This document shows, in pieces, positions 25,245 to 31,737 of a DNA stretch of 32,671 nucleotides. A program made the translations under genes and the position numbers. The notes beneath the pieces are model-generated. The model saw only the letters and a list, made by a program, of their open reading frames with translations. It made no database searches and was not told where the DNA came from. Location of the stretch: positions 1 to 32,671 of the forward strand of contig NZ_AWFA01000030.1 in NCBI RefSeq assembly GCF_000682675.1, in the 5' to 3' direction. The first letter of the stretch is position 1. Each line of letters starts with the position of its first letter. The DNA comes from Hyphomonas pacifica (GTDB lineage: Bacteria > Pseudomonadota > Alphaproteobacteria > Caulobacterales > Hyphomonadaceae).

Positions 25245-26207
25245 ATGGCGGAACGCTGGACCTATACGCGCGGCCTGAAAGATCTGGGCAATGGCCTCTA
25301 TGCCTGGCTACAACCCGATGGTGGCTGGGGCTGGTCAAATGCAGGCCTCATCGTCGATGGTGACCAGTCCCTGCTGGTGGATACACTGTTCGATATGCGC
25401 CTGACGCGGGACATGCTGACGGCCATGGCGGATGCGTCCGGCGTGGGCGCAGAAAAGATCGGCACCATTGTGAACACGCATGCGAACGGAGACCACTGCC
25501 ATGGCAATGGGTGCTGCCCTCACGCTGACATCATCGCCTCCGAAGCCTCTGCAAAGGAAATGGCGGAAGTGCCGCCCGCCATGCTGGCGCAGTTCAAACA
25601 GCTGGGCAGCCAACTCGGCCCGGCCGGCACTTATTTCGCGGACATCTTCGGCCCATTCGAGTTCGACAATGTCGAGGAGCGCGCACCGACGCAGACCTTC
25701 ACCGGGCAGATGAAACTTAACGTAGGTGACAAGGCGGTCGAGTTGATCGAGGTCGGCCCCGCCCATACGGCAGGCGACGTGCTGGTGCACGTTCCGGCAG
25801 ACAGAACCGTATTTACCGGCGACATCCTGTTCATTGATGGCACGCCGCTGATGTGGGCCGGGCCGGTATCGAACTGGATCGGTGCCTGTAACAAGATCTG
25901 CGATATGGATGTGGATGTCATCGTGCCAGGCCATGGCCCGATCACGGACAAGGCAGGTGTGCAGCGTGTCGCGGAGTATCTAGCCTATGTCGACCGCGAA
26001 GCCCGCAAGCGCTTCGATGCCGGTCTGAGCGTGCGAGATGCAGCGCTGGACATCGCGCTCGCTGATTATTCAAGCTGGGGTGATGCCGAACGTATCGCCG
26101 TCAATGTCGATACGCTGTACCGTGAGTACCGCGGCGATGGCGTGGTGACGCCGGTGATCGAACTGTTCGGCCTGATGGCAGAGGTACGCGACGCCCAGCG
26201 GGCCTAG
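25245..26207 (+). CDS. Metallo-beta-lactamase-fold hydrolase with HxNxDH motif
   Basis: A 320-aa MBL-fold protein. The metal motif reads THANGDHCHG: His79, Asn81, Asp83, His84, then Cys85-His86. The usual second His of HxHxDH is Asn here. Later ligands are normal: His in GPAHTAGD, Asp in FTGDILF and His in VPGHGP. The family includes lactamases, glyoxalase II and lactonases. This HxNxDH subgroup is known to me only as uncharacterised hydrolases. The C-terminal 80 residues are helical. AGGGAA precedes the ATG. The stop interlocks with the pduO stop in CTAG (26204-26207). Confidence 0.88.
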   Translation: MAERWTYTRGLKDLGNGLYAWLQPDGGWGWSNAGLIVDGDQSLLVDTLFDMRLTRDMLTAMADASGVGAEKIGTIVNTHANGDHCHGNGCCPHADIIASEASAKEMAEVPPAMLAQFKQLGSQLGPAGTYFADIFGPFEFDNVEERAPTQTFTGQMKLNVGDKAVELIEVGPAHTAGDVLVHVPADRTVFTGDILFIDGTPLMWAGPVSNWIGACNKICDMDVDVIVPGHGPITDKAGVQRVAEYLAYVDREARKRFDAGLSVRDAALDIALADYSSWGDAERIAVNVDTLYREYRGDGVVTPVIELFGLMAEVRDAQRA

Positions 26208-26776
26208 CGGTTTGCCCCTGGCACCCACTTCACATCATCGGCCCCATTATTGTTCGCCACGCGCCCGGCCACGAACAGCCAATCCGACAGGCGGTTGATA
26301 TAGGCGAGCGCTTCGGGGCTGATGATTTCTGCCTCGTCCGCTGCCAGCTTTGCGACTTCCCGCTCCGCGCGGCGGCAAAGCGTGCGGGCGACATGCATCT
26401 GCGCCGCCAGTGCACTCCCCCCCGGAAGAATGAAGCTGTCGAGTGGCGCGAGAGATTCATTCATCACATCAATCTCTGCTTCCAGACGTTTCACCTGTGT
26501 TTCGATGATGCGCAGCGGAGTCCATTCCAGCGTCTTGCCCCGGTCAGGCGTGGCTAGGTCTGCGCCAAGATCAAACAAATCATTTTGCACGCGCCGGATG
26601 GCGGCCAGCATCTCCTCATCGGCATGCAGGGCCGCAACGCCGAGGGCAGCATTGGTTTCGTCTACCGTGCCATAGGCAATGACGCGCGGATTCCACTTGT
26701 CGACCGGCTCACCGGTGGAGAGCCGCGTTTTGCCCTTGTCTCCAGAGCGCGTGTAAATCTTGTCGAGTTTGACCAT
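26204..26776 (-). CDS. pduO: PduO-type cob(I)alamin adenosyltransferase
   Basis: A 190-aa trimeric enzyme that adds the adenosyl group of ATP to cob(I)alamin to form coenzyme B12. The ATP-binding N-terminus IYTRSGDKGKTRL is at residues 7-19. YGTVDETNAALG follows near 35-46, and the helical VARTLCRRAEREV and INRLSDWLFVAGR stretches are typical. The frame is open to 26839, but the start at 26776 (MVKLDKIYTR) fits the family and has GAGGT 5 nt upstream. It starts 7 nt after the HIG1-type gene, so they are probably cotranscribed. The symbol cobO would denote the unrelated type. Confidence 0.94.
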   Translation of the reverse strand: MVKLDKIYTRSGDKGKTRLSTGEPVDKWNPRVIAYGTVDETNAALGVAALHADEEMLAAIRRVQNDLFDLGADLATPDRGKTLEWTPLRIIETQVKRLEAEIDVMNESLAPLDSFILPGGSALAAQMHVARTLCRRAEREVAKLAADEAEIISPEALAYINRLSDWLFVAGRVANNNGADDVKWVPGANR

Positions 26777-26783
26777 AGTTACC

Positions 26784-26996
26784 TCAGAAACCGATCTTGA
26801 TGGCGCCCATGGCAAGGCCGAGCGCGACCAGAAGCGCAATCACGATCGCCTGAACGATCACCCGCATTCGCATCAGCTTATTGGAGCGGCTGGCCTGTTT
26901 ACCGTCGGTGCGGGCTAGGTTTGCGATACCGAGCGCGAGAATGACCAACAGGATGGCTAACGCGACATAAAAGGCGATCATCAGGAAGGATTGCAT
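26784..26996 (-). CDS. Twin-helix HIG1-domain small membrane protein
   Basis: A 70-aa protein with helices at about residues 5-26 and 47-66 joined by a basic loop. The loop carries RMRVIVQ (Arg43, Arg45, Gln49), which matches the RxRx3Q core of the HIG1 motif. Mitochondrial HIG1 proteins bind cytochrome c oxidase and respiratory supercomplexes. A similar role in bacteria is possible but not shown here. AGGAAAGG precedes the ATG. It lies between zapA (82 bp upstream) and pduO (7 bp downstream). Confidence 0.82.
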   Translation of the reverse strand: MQSFLMIAFYVALAILLVILALGIANLARTDGKQASRSNKLMRMRVIVQAIVIALLVALGLAMGAIKIGF

Positions 26997-27078
26997 TGGG
27001 GCGGCCTTTCCTAGGCTGTGTAAGCATCAAGCATAGTCTGCTGAGCGGGCTTTGCCATGTGCAAAGCGTCGCGGAAGT

Positions 27079-27387
27079 TCAGCTGCCGCTCTCCATACGG
27101 GCAGCAAGTTCATTGATGCGGGTGGCGGCGTTGACCAGCGCTTCTGCCGCACGAGCCTCACTGTGCGCGGTGCCGGGGCCTGTACGCTTGGCAACGTCCA
27201 GTTCATCCAGCAGCGCCAGGGCCGTAATCAGCAAAAGGCGCTCATCCCCGATGTCCCCAACCGCACTGGCAATTTGCTTCACACGCGCGTCGAGCTGTTT
27301 AGACAGCGCCTCGATCCGAACTTCCTGTCCCGGCGCGCAGGCAATGGAATAGGACCGGCCGCGAAGTTTGATGTCTGCCTTAGCCAC
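27079..27387 (-). CDS. zapA: Cell division protein ZapA
   Basis: A 102-aa FtsZ-ring stabiliser that crosslinks FtsZ filaments at midcell. The N-terminal beta-rich part has IKLRGRSYSIACAPGQE (residues 6-22), and a long coiled-coil helix follows from about 65, starting after DERLLLITALALLDEL. Length is normal. The 3' end of the DUF4164 gene overlaps its start by 8 nt. No 6S RNA sized gap exists next to it. Confidence 0.9.
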   Translation of the reverse strand: MAKADIKLRGRSYSIACAPGQEVRIEALSKQLDARVKQIASAVGDIGDERLLLITALALLDELDVAKRTGPGTAHSEARAAEALVNAATRINELAARMESGS

Positions 27388-27664
27388 CGGACTGCCCCTC
27401 CCCGCGGCCTATGGCGGCGCGCACTTCTTCAATCGCAGAGCCAAGCGCTGCGCTCGCCTCGTCTGCCAGGATCTGAAGTTCACGCTCACGTGCCAGGGAC
27501 GCATCAAGCTCTTCAGCAAGCTTGGCACGGTCTGATACAAGGGCAGCAAGTTCCGCTTTGACTACATCCGGATCGCCCGCTCGCGCCATCAGGCTGTCGA
27601 GCGCACCCTCCAATCTTGTCAAAGCATTTTCAAGTTGGCGAATAGCTGGATCGATTTCACTCAT
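27380..27664 (-). CDS. DUF4164 coiled-coil protein
   Basis: A 94-aa, almost wholly helical coiled-coil protein (heptad-like Leu and Ala, for example LENALTRLEGALDSLMAR and LAEELDASLARERELQIL) with a Gly/Ser-rich end. It matches DUF4164, which is found directly upstream of zapA in alphaproteobacteria, so a division role with ZapA is likely but unproven. The frame also allows a GTG at 27670 two codons earlier. The ATG is preferred. It is divergent from tkt across 100 bp. Confidence 0.8.
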   Translation of the reverse strand: MSEIDPAIRQLENALTRLEGALDSLMARAGDPDVVKAELAALVSDRAKLAEELDASLARERELQILADEASAALGSAIEEVRAAIGRGEGQSGG

Positions 27665-27707
27665 ATACACAATGAAGTAACCACATTATTTCAATCCGCC
27701 AAGCGGC

Positions 27708-27738
27708 TTGACGCAAGGCTCGTAGTCTGGCCTACGAC
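27708..27738 (+). promoter_or_regulatory. Weak candidate promoter of tkt
   Basis: TTGACGC at 27708-27714 matches the alphaproteobacterial -35 well. The -10-like CCTACGAC at 27731-27738 is partial and the spacing is long. The dyad at 27720-27737 overlaps it. Confidence 0.35.
27720..27737. promoter_or_regulatory. Inverted repeat upstream of tkt
   Basis: TCGTAG and CTACGA flank TCTGGC, a perfect 6-bp dyad, 28 bp before the tkt ATG and over its likely -10. It may be an operator or a leader hairpin. It does not match the repeats before gap or fba. Confidence 0.4.
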
Positions 27739-27764
27739 ACTCGCAATCAAAGGAGATCAGCAGA

Positions 27765-29741
27765 ATGGCTGTCACGAACCGCGACATGGCCAATGCCATA
27801 CGCGCCCTGTCCATGGATGCCGTTGAGGCGGCGAAGTCAGGACATGTCGGTTTGCCCCTCGGTATGGCGGATGCCTCCACGGTGCTTTTCCGCAAGTTCC
27901 TGAAGTTTGATGCGTCAAATCCTGATTGGCCGGACCGCGACCGATTCGTCCTGTCTGCCGGCCACGGCTCCATGCTGATCTATTCCCTGCTGCACCTGAC
28001 AGGCTACAAATCCGTCAGCCGGGATGACATACGCAACTTCCGCCAGCTGGGCTCCAACACGCCGGGTCACCCGGAAAACTTCGTCACAAAGGGTGTGGAG
28101 ACAACCACAGGCCCACTGGGCCAGGGCATTGCGACCGCTGTCGGCATGGCCATGGCAGAACGCCACCTGAATGCGCGCTTCGGCGACGATCTTGTGGACC
28201 ACAAGACCTATGTCATCGCAGGCGATGGCTGTCTGATGGAAGGTATCAGCCAGGAAGCGATCACTCTGGCCGGTCACATGAAGCTGAACCGCCTGATTGT
28301 TCTGTGGGACGACAACTCCGTCACCATTGACGGCAATATTGATGTTGCCGACTCGACCGATCAGTGCGCCCGCTTTGAAGCGGCTGGCTGGGTTACCCGC
28401 AAGGTGGACGGCCATGATGAGAAAGACATCGAAGCTGGCCTGAAATGGGCCCAGAAACAGAAACAGCCTGTCTTCCTGGCCGTAAAAACCATCATTGGCT
28501 ATGGCGCGCCCAAGCTCGCCGGCACCGGCAAGGCCCATGGCGGCCCTTACGGCGCAGATGAAGTGGCTGGTATCCGCGAAAACATCGGCTGGCCGCATGA
28601 ACCGTTTGAGATTCCCGCCCCGATCGAGAAAGCCTGGAAGAAGGTCGGCGAGCGCGGCAAGGATACACGCAAGGCCTGGAAAGAGCGCCTGATGGCGTCT
28701 CCGCACAAGGGCGAGTTCAACGCCGCCATTGCGGGCCGCCTGCCTAAGAACCTGTCCAAGGCTATCATCAAGCACAAGAAAGCCGTTGTCGAAGGCGGCG
28801 AGAAGAAAGCCACCCGCCAGTGGAGCGGCGCGGCACTTGAAGTGCTGACGCATCATGTTCCGGAAATGGTCGGCGGCTCAGCTGACCTGACCGGCTCCAA
28901 CAACACCAAGACCGCCGTCACAGGGCCGATGACGCCGCAGGACTGGTCCGGTCGCTATGTCCATTATGGCGTGCGCGAACATGGCATGGCCGCCGCAATG
29001 AACGGCATGTCCCTGCATGGCGGCATCATCCCCTATTCCGGCACCTTCCTGGCCTTTGCGGACTATAGCCGCGCAGCCATTCGCCTGGGCGCCCTTATGG
29101 GGGCACGCGTGATCCATGTGATGACGCATGATTCCATCGGCCTCGGCGAAGACGGCCCAACCCACCAGCCGGTGGAACAGGTCGCCTCTCTGCGTGTCAT
29201 GCCGAACATGCTGGTCTTCCGCCCTGCAGACGGTGTCGAGACCGCAGAATGCTGGGAAATCGCGATCAACCGCGAAACCGGCCCGTCCACCATGGCCCTG
29301 ACGCGTCAGGGCCTGACACCAGCTCGCAAGGAACATACGGAAGAAAACCTCTGCGAGAAGGGCGCCTATGTGCTCTCGCCGTCAGGCGTGAAGTCCCGCG
29401 AGGCGGCTGTTCTGATCGCGACAGGGTCCGAAGTGGAAATTGCCCTCGCCGCACAAGCAGAGCTGGCAAAAGAGAAAATCCACGTTCGCGTCGTCTCAAT
29501 GCCGTGTATGGAACTTTTCGCTCAGCAGGACGAAAAGTATCAACGTGAGACACTCGGCGGCGACCTGCCGAAAGTAGCTGTCGAAGCTGGTGTACGCATT
29601 GGCTGGGATCGCTGGATCGGACCCAAAGGTGGCTTTGTCGGCATGGACAGCTTCGGCGCGTCCGCTCCGTATGATGACCTCTACAAGCATTTCGGCATCA
29701 CGGCCGAGCATGTGGCAAATACCGTAAAGGGCCTGATCTAG
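27765..29741 (+). CDS. tkt: Transketolase
   Basis: A 658-aa thiamine-diphosphate enzyme that moves two-carbon units between sugar phosphates in the pentose phosphate pathway. His27 (KSGHVGLPLGMAD) and His67 (SAGHGSML) bind substrate and cofactor, the ThDP motif GDGCLMEG with WDDN lies near 153-183, and the pyrimidine-domain REHGMAAAMNG near 403 has the catalytic Glu. GHVG replaces the usual GHPG, which I recall in other alphaproteobacteria. AGGAG precedes the ATG. It lies about 22 kb from fba and 25 kb from gap, where related genomes often place it adjacent. The stop interlocks with the convergent gene in CTAG. Confidence 0.96.
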   Translation: MAVTNRDMANAIRALSMDAVEAAKSGHVGLPLGMADASTVLFRKFLKFDASNPDWPDRDRFVLSAGHGSMLIYSLLHLTGYKSVSRDDIRNFRQLGSNTPGHPENFVTKGVETTTGPLGQGIATAVGMAMAERHLNARFGDDLVDHKTYVIAGDGCLMEGISQEAITLAGHMKLNRLIVLWDDNSVTIDGNIDVADSTDQCARFEAAGWVTRKVDGHDEKDIEAGLKWAQKQKQPVFLAVKTIIGYGAPKLAGTGKAHGGPYGADEVAGIRENIGWPHEPFEIPAPIEKAWKKVGERGKDTRKAWKERLMASPHKGEFNAAIAGRLPKNLSKAIIKHKKAVVEGGEKKATRQWSGAALEVLTHHVPEMVGGSADLTGSNNTKTAVTGPMTPQDWSGRYVHYGVREHGMAAAMNGMSLHGGIIPYSGTFLAFADYSRAAIRLGALMGARVIHVMTHDSIGLGEDGPTHQPVEQVASLRVMPNMLVFRPADGVETAECWEIAINRETGPSTMALTRQGLTPARKEHTEENLCEKGAYVLSPSGVKSREAAVLIATGSEVEIALAAQAELAKEKIHVRVVSMPCMELFAQQDEKYQRETLGGDLPKVAVEAGVRIGWDRWIGPKGGFVGMDSFGASAPYDDLYKHFGITAEHVANTVKGLI

Positions 29742-30193
29742 CCCTTTTTGAACAAATCCATCTGGCGGGGGTCAATGTAGCGCTTGCGACGCGGTTTCGT
29801 TCGCCCAGAACGGAAATAGAGATCATCGGTATGATCTTCGACCGGCGGCTTTTCAGTCGCCGGTTTTACTTTGGCTACCTTTTTGGCCTTGGCTTTCACG
29901 GCTTTTGGATCAGCGATCTTCCACCAGGTTACAGCAAGGACCGGTTTGCCCTCATTGTCCTCATAACGCTGGAGATAGCCCTGCCCCGGCGTCTCTTCGC
30001 TGTTGGCGGCCTGAAGATAGACCGCGGCCTCTTCCTCTGTGACGTTCAGCCAATCTACGGCCAGCTCCTCAATCACCTCTCCCTTGGCCATCGCCTCGGC
30101 CTGCGCACGCGTGCGCGCGGCCTGCGTCTGGGGCTTCAGAGCAGCTTCAAGAGTCTTGGCAATGGGAAAGGCAAGGCTTGTCATAAGCGTCAC
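29738..30193 (-). CDS. Unrecognised protein with C-terminal beta-clamp-binding-like peptide
   Basis: A 151-aa protein I do not recognise. Residues 1-75 are helical and mixed (GEVIEELAVDWLNVTEEEAAVYL), a short TWWKI segment lies near 90, then a basic linker (KAKAKKVAKVKP), a YFRSGRTKPRRKRY stretch and the end DPRQMDLFKKG. QMDLF at 144-148 fits the Q-x-[D/S]-L-F peptide by which repair proteins bind the DNA polymerase sliding clamp. The GTG start overlaps the mmcB stop (GTGA at 30190-30193). An ATG at 30184 is an alternative. The overlap, the LexA box before mmcB and the basic tail suggest a DNA-damage role. The motif match is seen, and the function is inferred. Confidence 0.75.
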   Translation of the reverse strand: MTLMTSLAFPIAKTLEAALKPQTQAARTRAQAEAMAKGEVIEELAVDWLNVTEEEAAVYLQAANSEETPGQGYLQRYEDNEGKPVLAVTWWKIADPKAVKAKAKKVAKVKPATEKPPVEDHTDDLYFRSGRTKPRRKRYIDPRQMDLFKKG

Positions 30194-30663
30194 GTAAGCA
30201 AAGCAGGTGCCACCGTCCAGCCAGCATCAGCGGCTTGCATGAGGCGCATGGACGCAAGCCGGGCCAACCGCAAGGTAACAGCCTTGCGGCGGGCAGCAGC
30301 GACCCGGTCTTCAGGCGCATCCCGTATCACAGCGCCGCCAAATGCATCTGCCACGATGAGGCCTGTCTCATCCGGGATCAGTTCCTGCGGAAAATCGCTC
30401 CCGACGGCGAAAAACAGACGGTCACAATAGGACATGTAATCCGGCCATTTTGCATCTGACCGAAAATCGGCCACTGACGATTTGACCTCAATGATCCAGA
30501 TTTCTCCGCCTGGCCCGAGCGCCGCAATATCTGCCCGGCGACTATTGGCCAGCGTCATTTCCGTAACACCGTGGAAACCAAGCCCCGCCAGCAGACGCAT
30601 CGTGCCGCGCACAATCTCTGCGGCGCGGCTACCGGGCAGGTCTGCTGGGCGTTGATCTGGCAT
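30190..30663 (-). CDS. mmcB: MmcB-family DNA repair nuclease-like protein
   Basis: A 157-aa protein of the MmcB family, linked in Caulobacter to mitomycin C resistance. It has a PD-(D/E)xK nuclease core: Asp45 in SRRADIAALG and Glu59-x-Lys61 in IWIIEVKSS, followed by DFRSDAKWPDYMSYCDRLFFAV and TGLIVADAFG. It is predicted to cut or process damaged DNA, though activity is not established for all members. The frame extends to 30714, but MPDQRPADLPG at 30663 fits the family. A GTG one codon earlier is also possible. A LexA box at 30677-30691 lies over the expected transcription start. The downstream gene overlaps by GTGA. Confidence 0.92.
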   Translation of the reverse strand: MPDQRPADLPGSRAAEIVRGTMRLLAGLGFHGVTEMTLANSRRADIAALGPGGEIWIIEVKSSVADFRSDAKWPDYMSYCDRLFFAVGSDFPQELIPDETGLIVADAFGGAVIRDAPEDRVAAARRKAVTLRLARLASMRLMQAADAGWTVAPALLT

Positions 30664-30676
30664 CACGGCGCTATTT

Positions 30677-30691
30677 GTTCCCTTAATGTTC
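30677..30691. promoter_or_regulatory. LexA box (GTTC-N7-GTTC) of mmcB operon
   Basis: GTTC at 30677-30680 and GTTC at 30688-30691 with exactly seven nt between, the alphaproteobacterial SOS box, 13 bp before the mmcB start and just downstream of its predicted -10. LexA bound here would block transcription until DNA damage. The match is exact, and binding is inferred. Confidence 0.85.
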
Positions 30692-30697
30692 GAGTTC

Positions 30698-30727
30698 AGC
30701 CTAATCCCGGCCACTTTACTGGGTCAA
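30698..30727 (-). promoter_or_regulatory. Promoter of mmcB operon
   Basis: On the minus strand TTGACC (30722-30727), 18 nt, then TAGGCT (30698-30703). The expected start near 30691 falls on the LexA box, which supports both calls. Confidence 0.6.
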
Positions 30728-30762
30728 GTTCGGGAATGCTCGCACGAATGTGATCAGAATAT

Positions 30763-30788
30763 GGAACGAATCTGATCCGCTACGCGCT
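30763..30788 (+). promoter_or_regulatory. EcfG-like promoter element upstream of rpoH2
   Basis: GGAAC at 30763-30767, 17 nt, then CGCT at 30785-30788, one mismatch from the EcfG consensus GGAAC-N16/17-CGTT of the general stress response. It overlaps the RpoE-like element, so at most one may be real. Confidence 0.35.
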
Positions 30789-30802
30789 TTAGACCGTAAA
30801 GG
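30773..30802 (+). promoter_or_regulatory. RpoE (ECF11)-like promoter of rpoH2
   Basis: TGATCC at 30773-30778, 18 nt, then TAAAGG at 30797-30802. This resembles the TGATCC/TAAGA promoters of singlet-oxygen sigma factor RpoE, which in Rhodobacter sphaeroides drives rpoHII. The leader to the ATG would be about 40 nt. The consensus is recalled from memory and should be compared formally. Confidence 0.45.
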
Positions 30803-30849
30803 GTGTGTTACCTTGGCAATAGTTACACTGCAGGAGGAAAGGACCGGCC

Positions 30850-31737
30850 ATGGCCAATGCCTATAGTTCCAATGGACCTGCTGATCGAACATATGTGAAG
30901 ATCGCCATGAAAGCCCCCATGCTGGAGGCCGATCATGAGCTGGATCTTGCCCGGCGCTGGCGGGAAGAAGAAGACGAAAGCGCCCTTCACGAACTGACGC
31001 GGGCCTATATGCGCCTCGTCATCGCGATGGCAGCGAAGTTTCGCCATTATGGCCTTCCCATGCCGGACCTTGTCTCGGAAGGGAATGTCGGCCTGATGAT
31101 GGCCGCAGCCCGGTTTGAGCCAGATCGGCAAGTTCGCTTTTCAACCTATGCCAGCTGGTGGATCCGCTCATCTATTCAGGATTATGTCCTGCGCAACTGG
31201 TCTATCGTGCGCACAGGAACGACATCTTCCCAAAAATCCCTTTTCTTCAACCTGCGCCGCCTGCGCGCCCAGATCGATGATACGGGCGATGGTGTGATGA
31301 CCCAGGAGAACAAGACCTGGATCGCAGAGCATCTGGGCGTGCCGGAGCGGGATGTGGAATCCATGGCCTCACGCCTGTCAGCCTCTGACCGATCTTTGAA
31401 CGCACCCATGGCGGTGGATGGTGATGGGGAGTGGCAGGATTTACTACCGGATGAATCCGCGCGGCCTGACGAACAGGTCATGGAAGCGCGCGACACTTTC
31501 CGCCGGAAGGAATGGATTGCCAACGCCCTGACAGCCCTGAATGATCGCGAGACGCACATCATCATGAATCGTCGCCTGTGTGAGGATTCTGTCACGCTTG
31601 AAAAGCTTGGCACCGAACTTGGCATTTCAAAGGAACGTGTGCGTCAGATCGAGCATCAGGCGTTGGGAAAGCTGCGCCGCGCCCTTGAACGCATTGTCGG
31701 CGATCCAGATGAGGCGGGCCTATTGCCTGGCACCTAA
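30850..31737 (+). CDS. rpoH2: RNA polymerase sigma-32-type factor, RpoH2-like
   Basis: A 295-aa sigma-70-family protein of the heat-shock (RpoH) branch. Region 2 contains LVSEGNVGLMMAAARFEP and STYASWWIRSSIQDYVLRNWSIVR (core binding and -10 recognition). The RpoH box QKSLFFNLR lies at 128-136, and region 4.2 has LGISKERVRQIEHQALGKLRRAL near 257-279. The short N-terminus and the RNWSIVRTGTTSSQK segment fit RpoH2, used for oxidative and singlet-oxygen stress, rather than the housekeeping RpoH1. AGGAGGAAAGGA precedes the ATG. It is divergent from mmcB, and both lie in a shared 186-bp stress-promoter region. Confidence 0.93.
   Translation: MANAYSSNGPADRTYVKIAMKAPMLEADHELDLARRWREEEDESALHELTRAYMRLVIAMAAKFRHYGLPMPDLVSEGNVGLMMAAARFEPDRQVRFSTYASWWIRSSIQDYVLRNWSIVRTGTTSSQKSLFFNLRRLRAQIDDTGDGVMTQENKTWIAEHLGVPERDVESMASRLSASDRSLNAPMAVDGDGEWQDLLPDESARPDEQVMEARDTFRRKEWIANALTALNDRETHIIMNRRLCEDSVTLEKLGTELGISKERVRQIEHQALGKLRRALERIVGDPDEAGLLPGT

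Noticed and set aside
26997..27078. Possible 6S RNA next to zapA
   Set aside because: The gap is only 82 bp, too short for a 6S RNA, and shows no fitting long hairpin.
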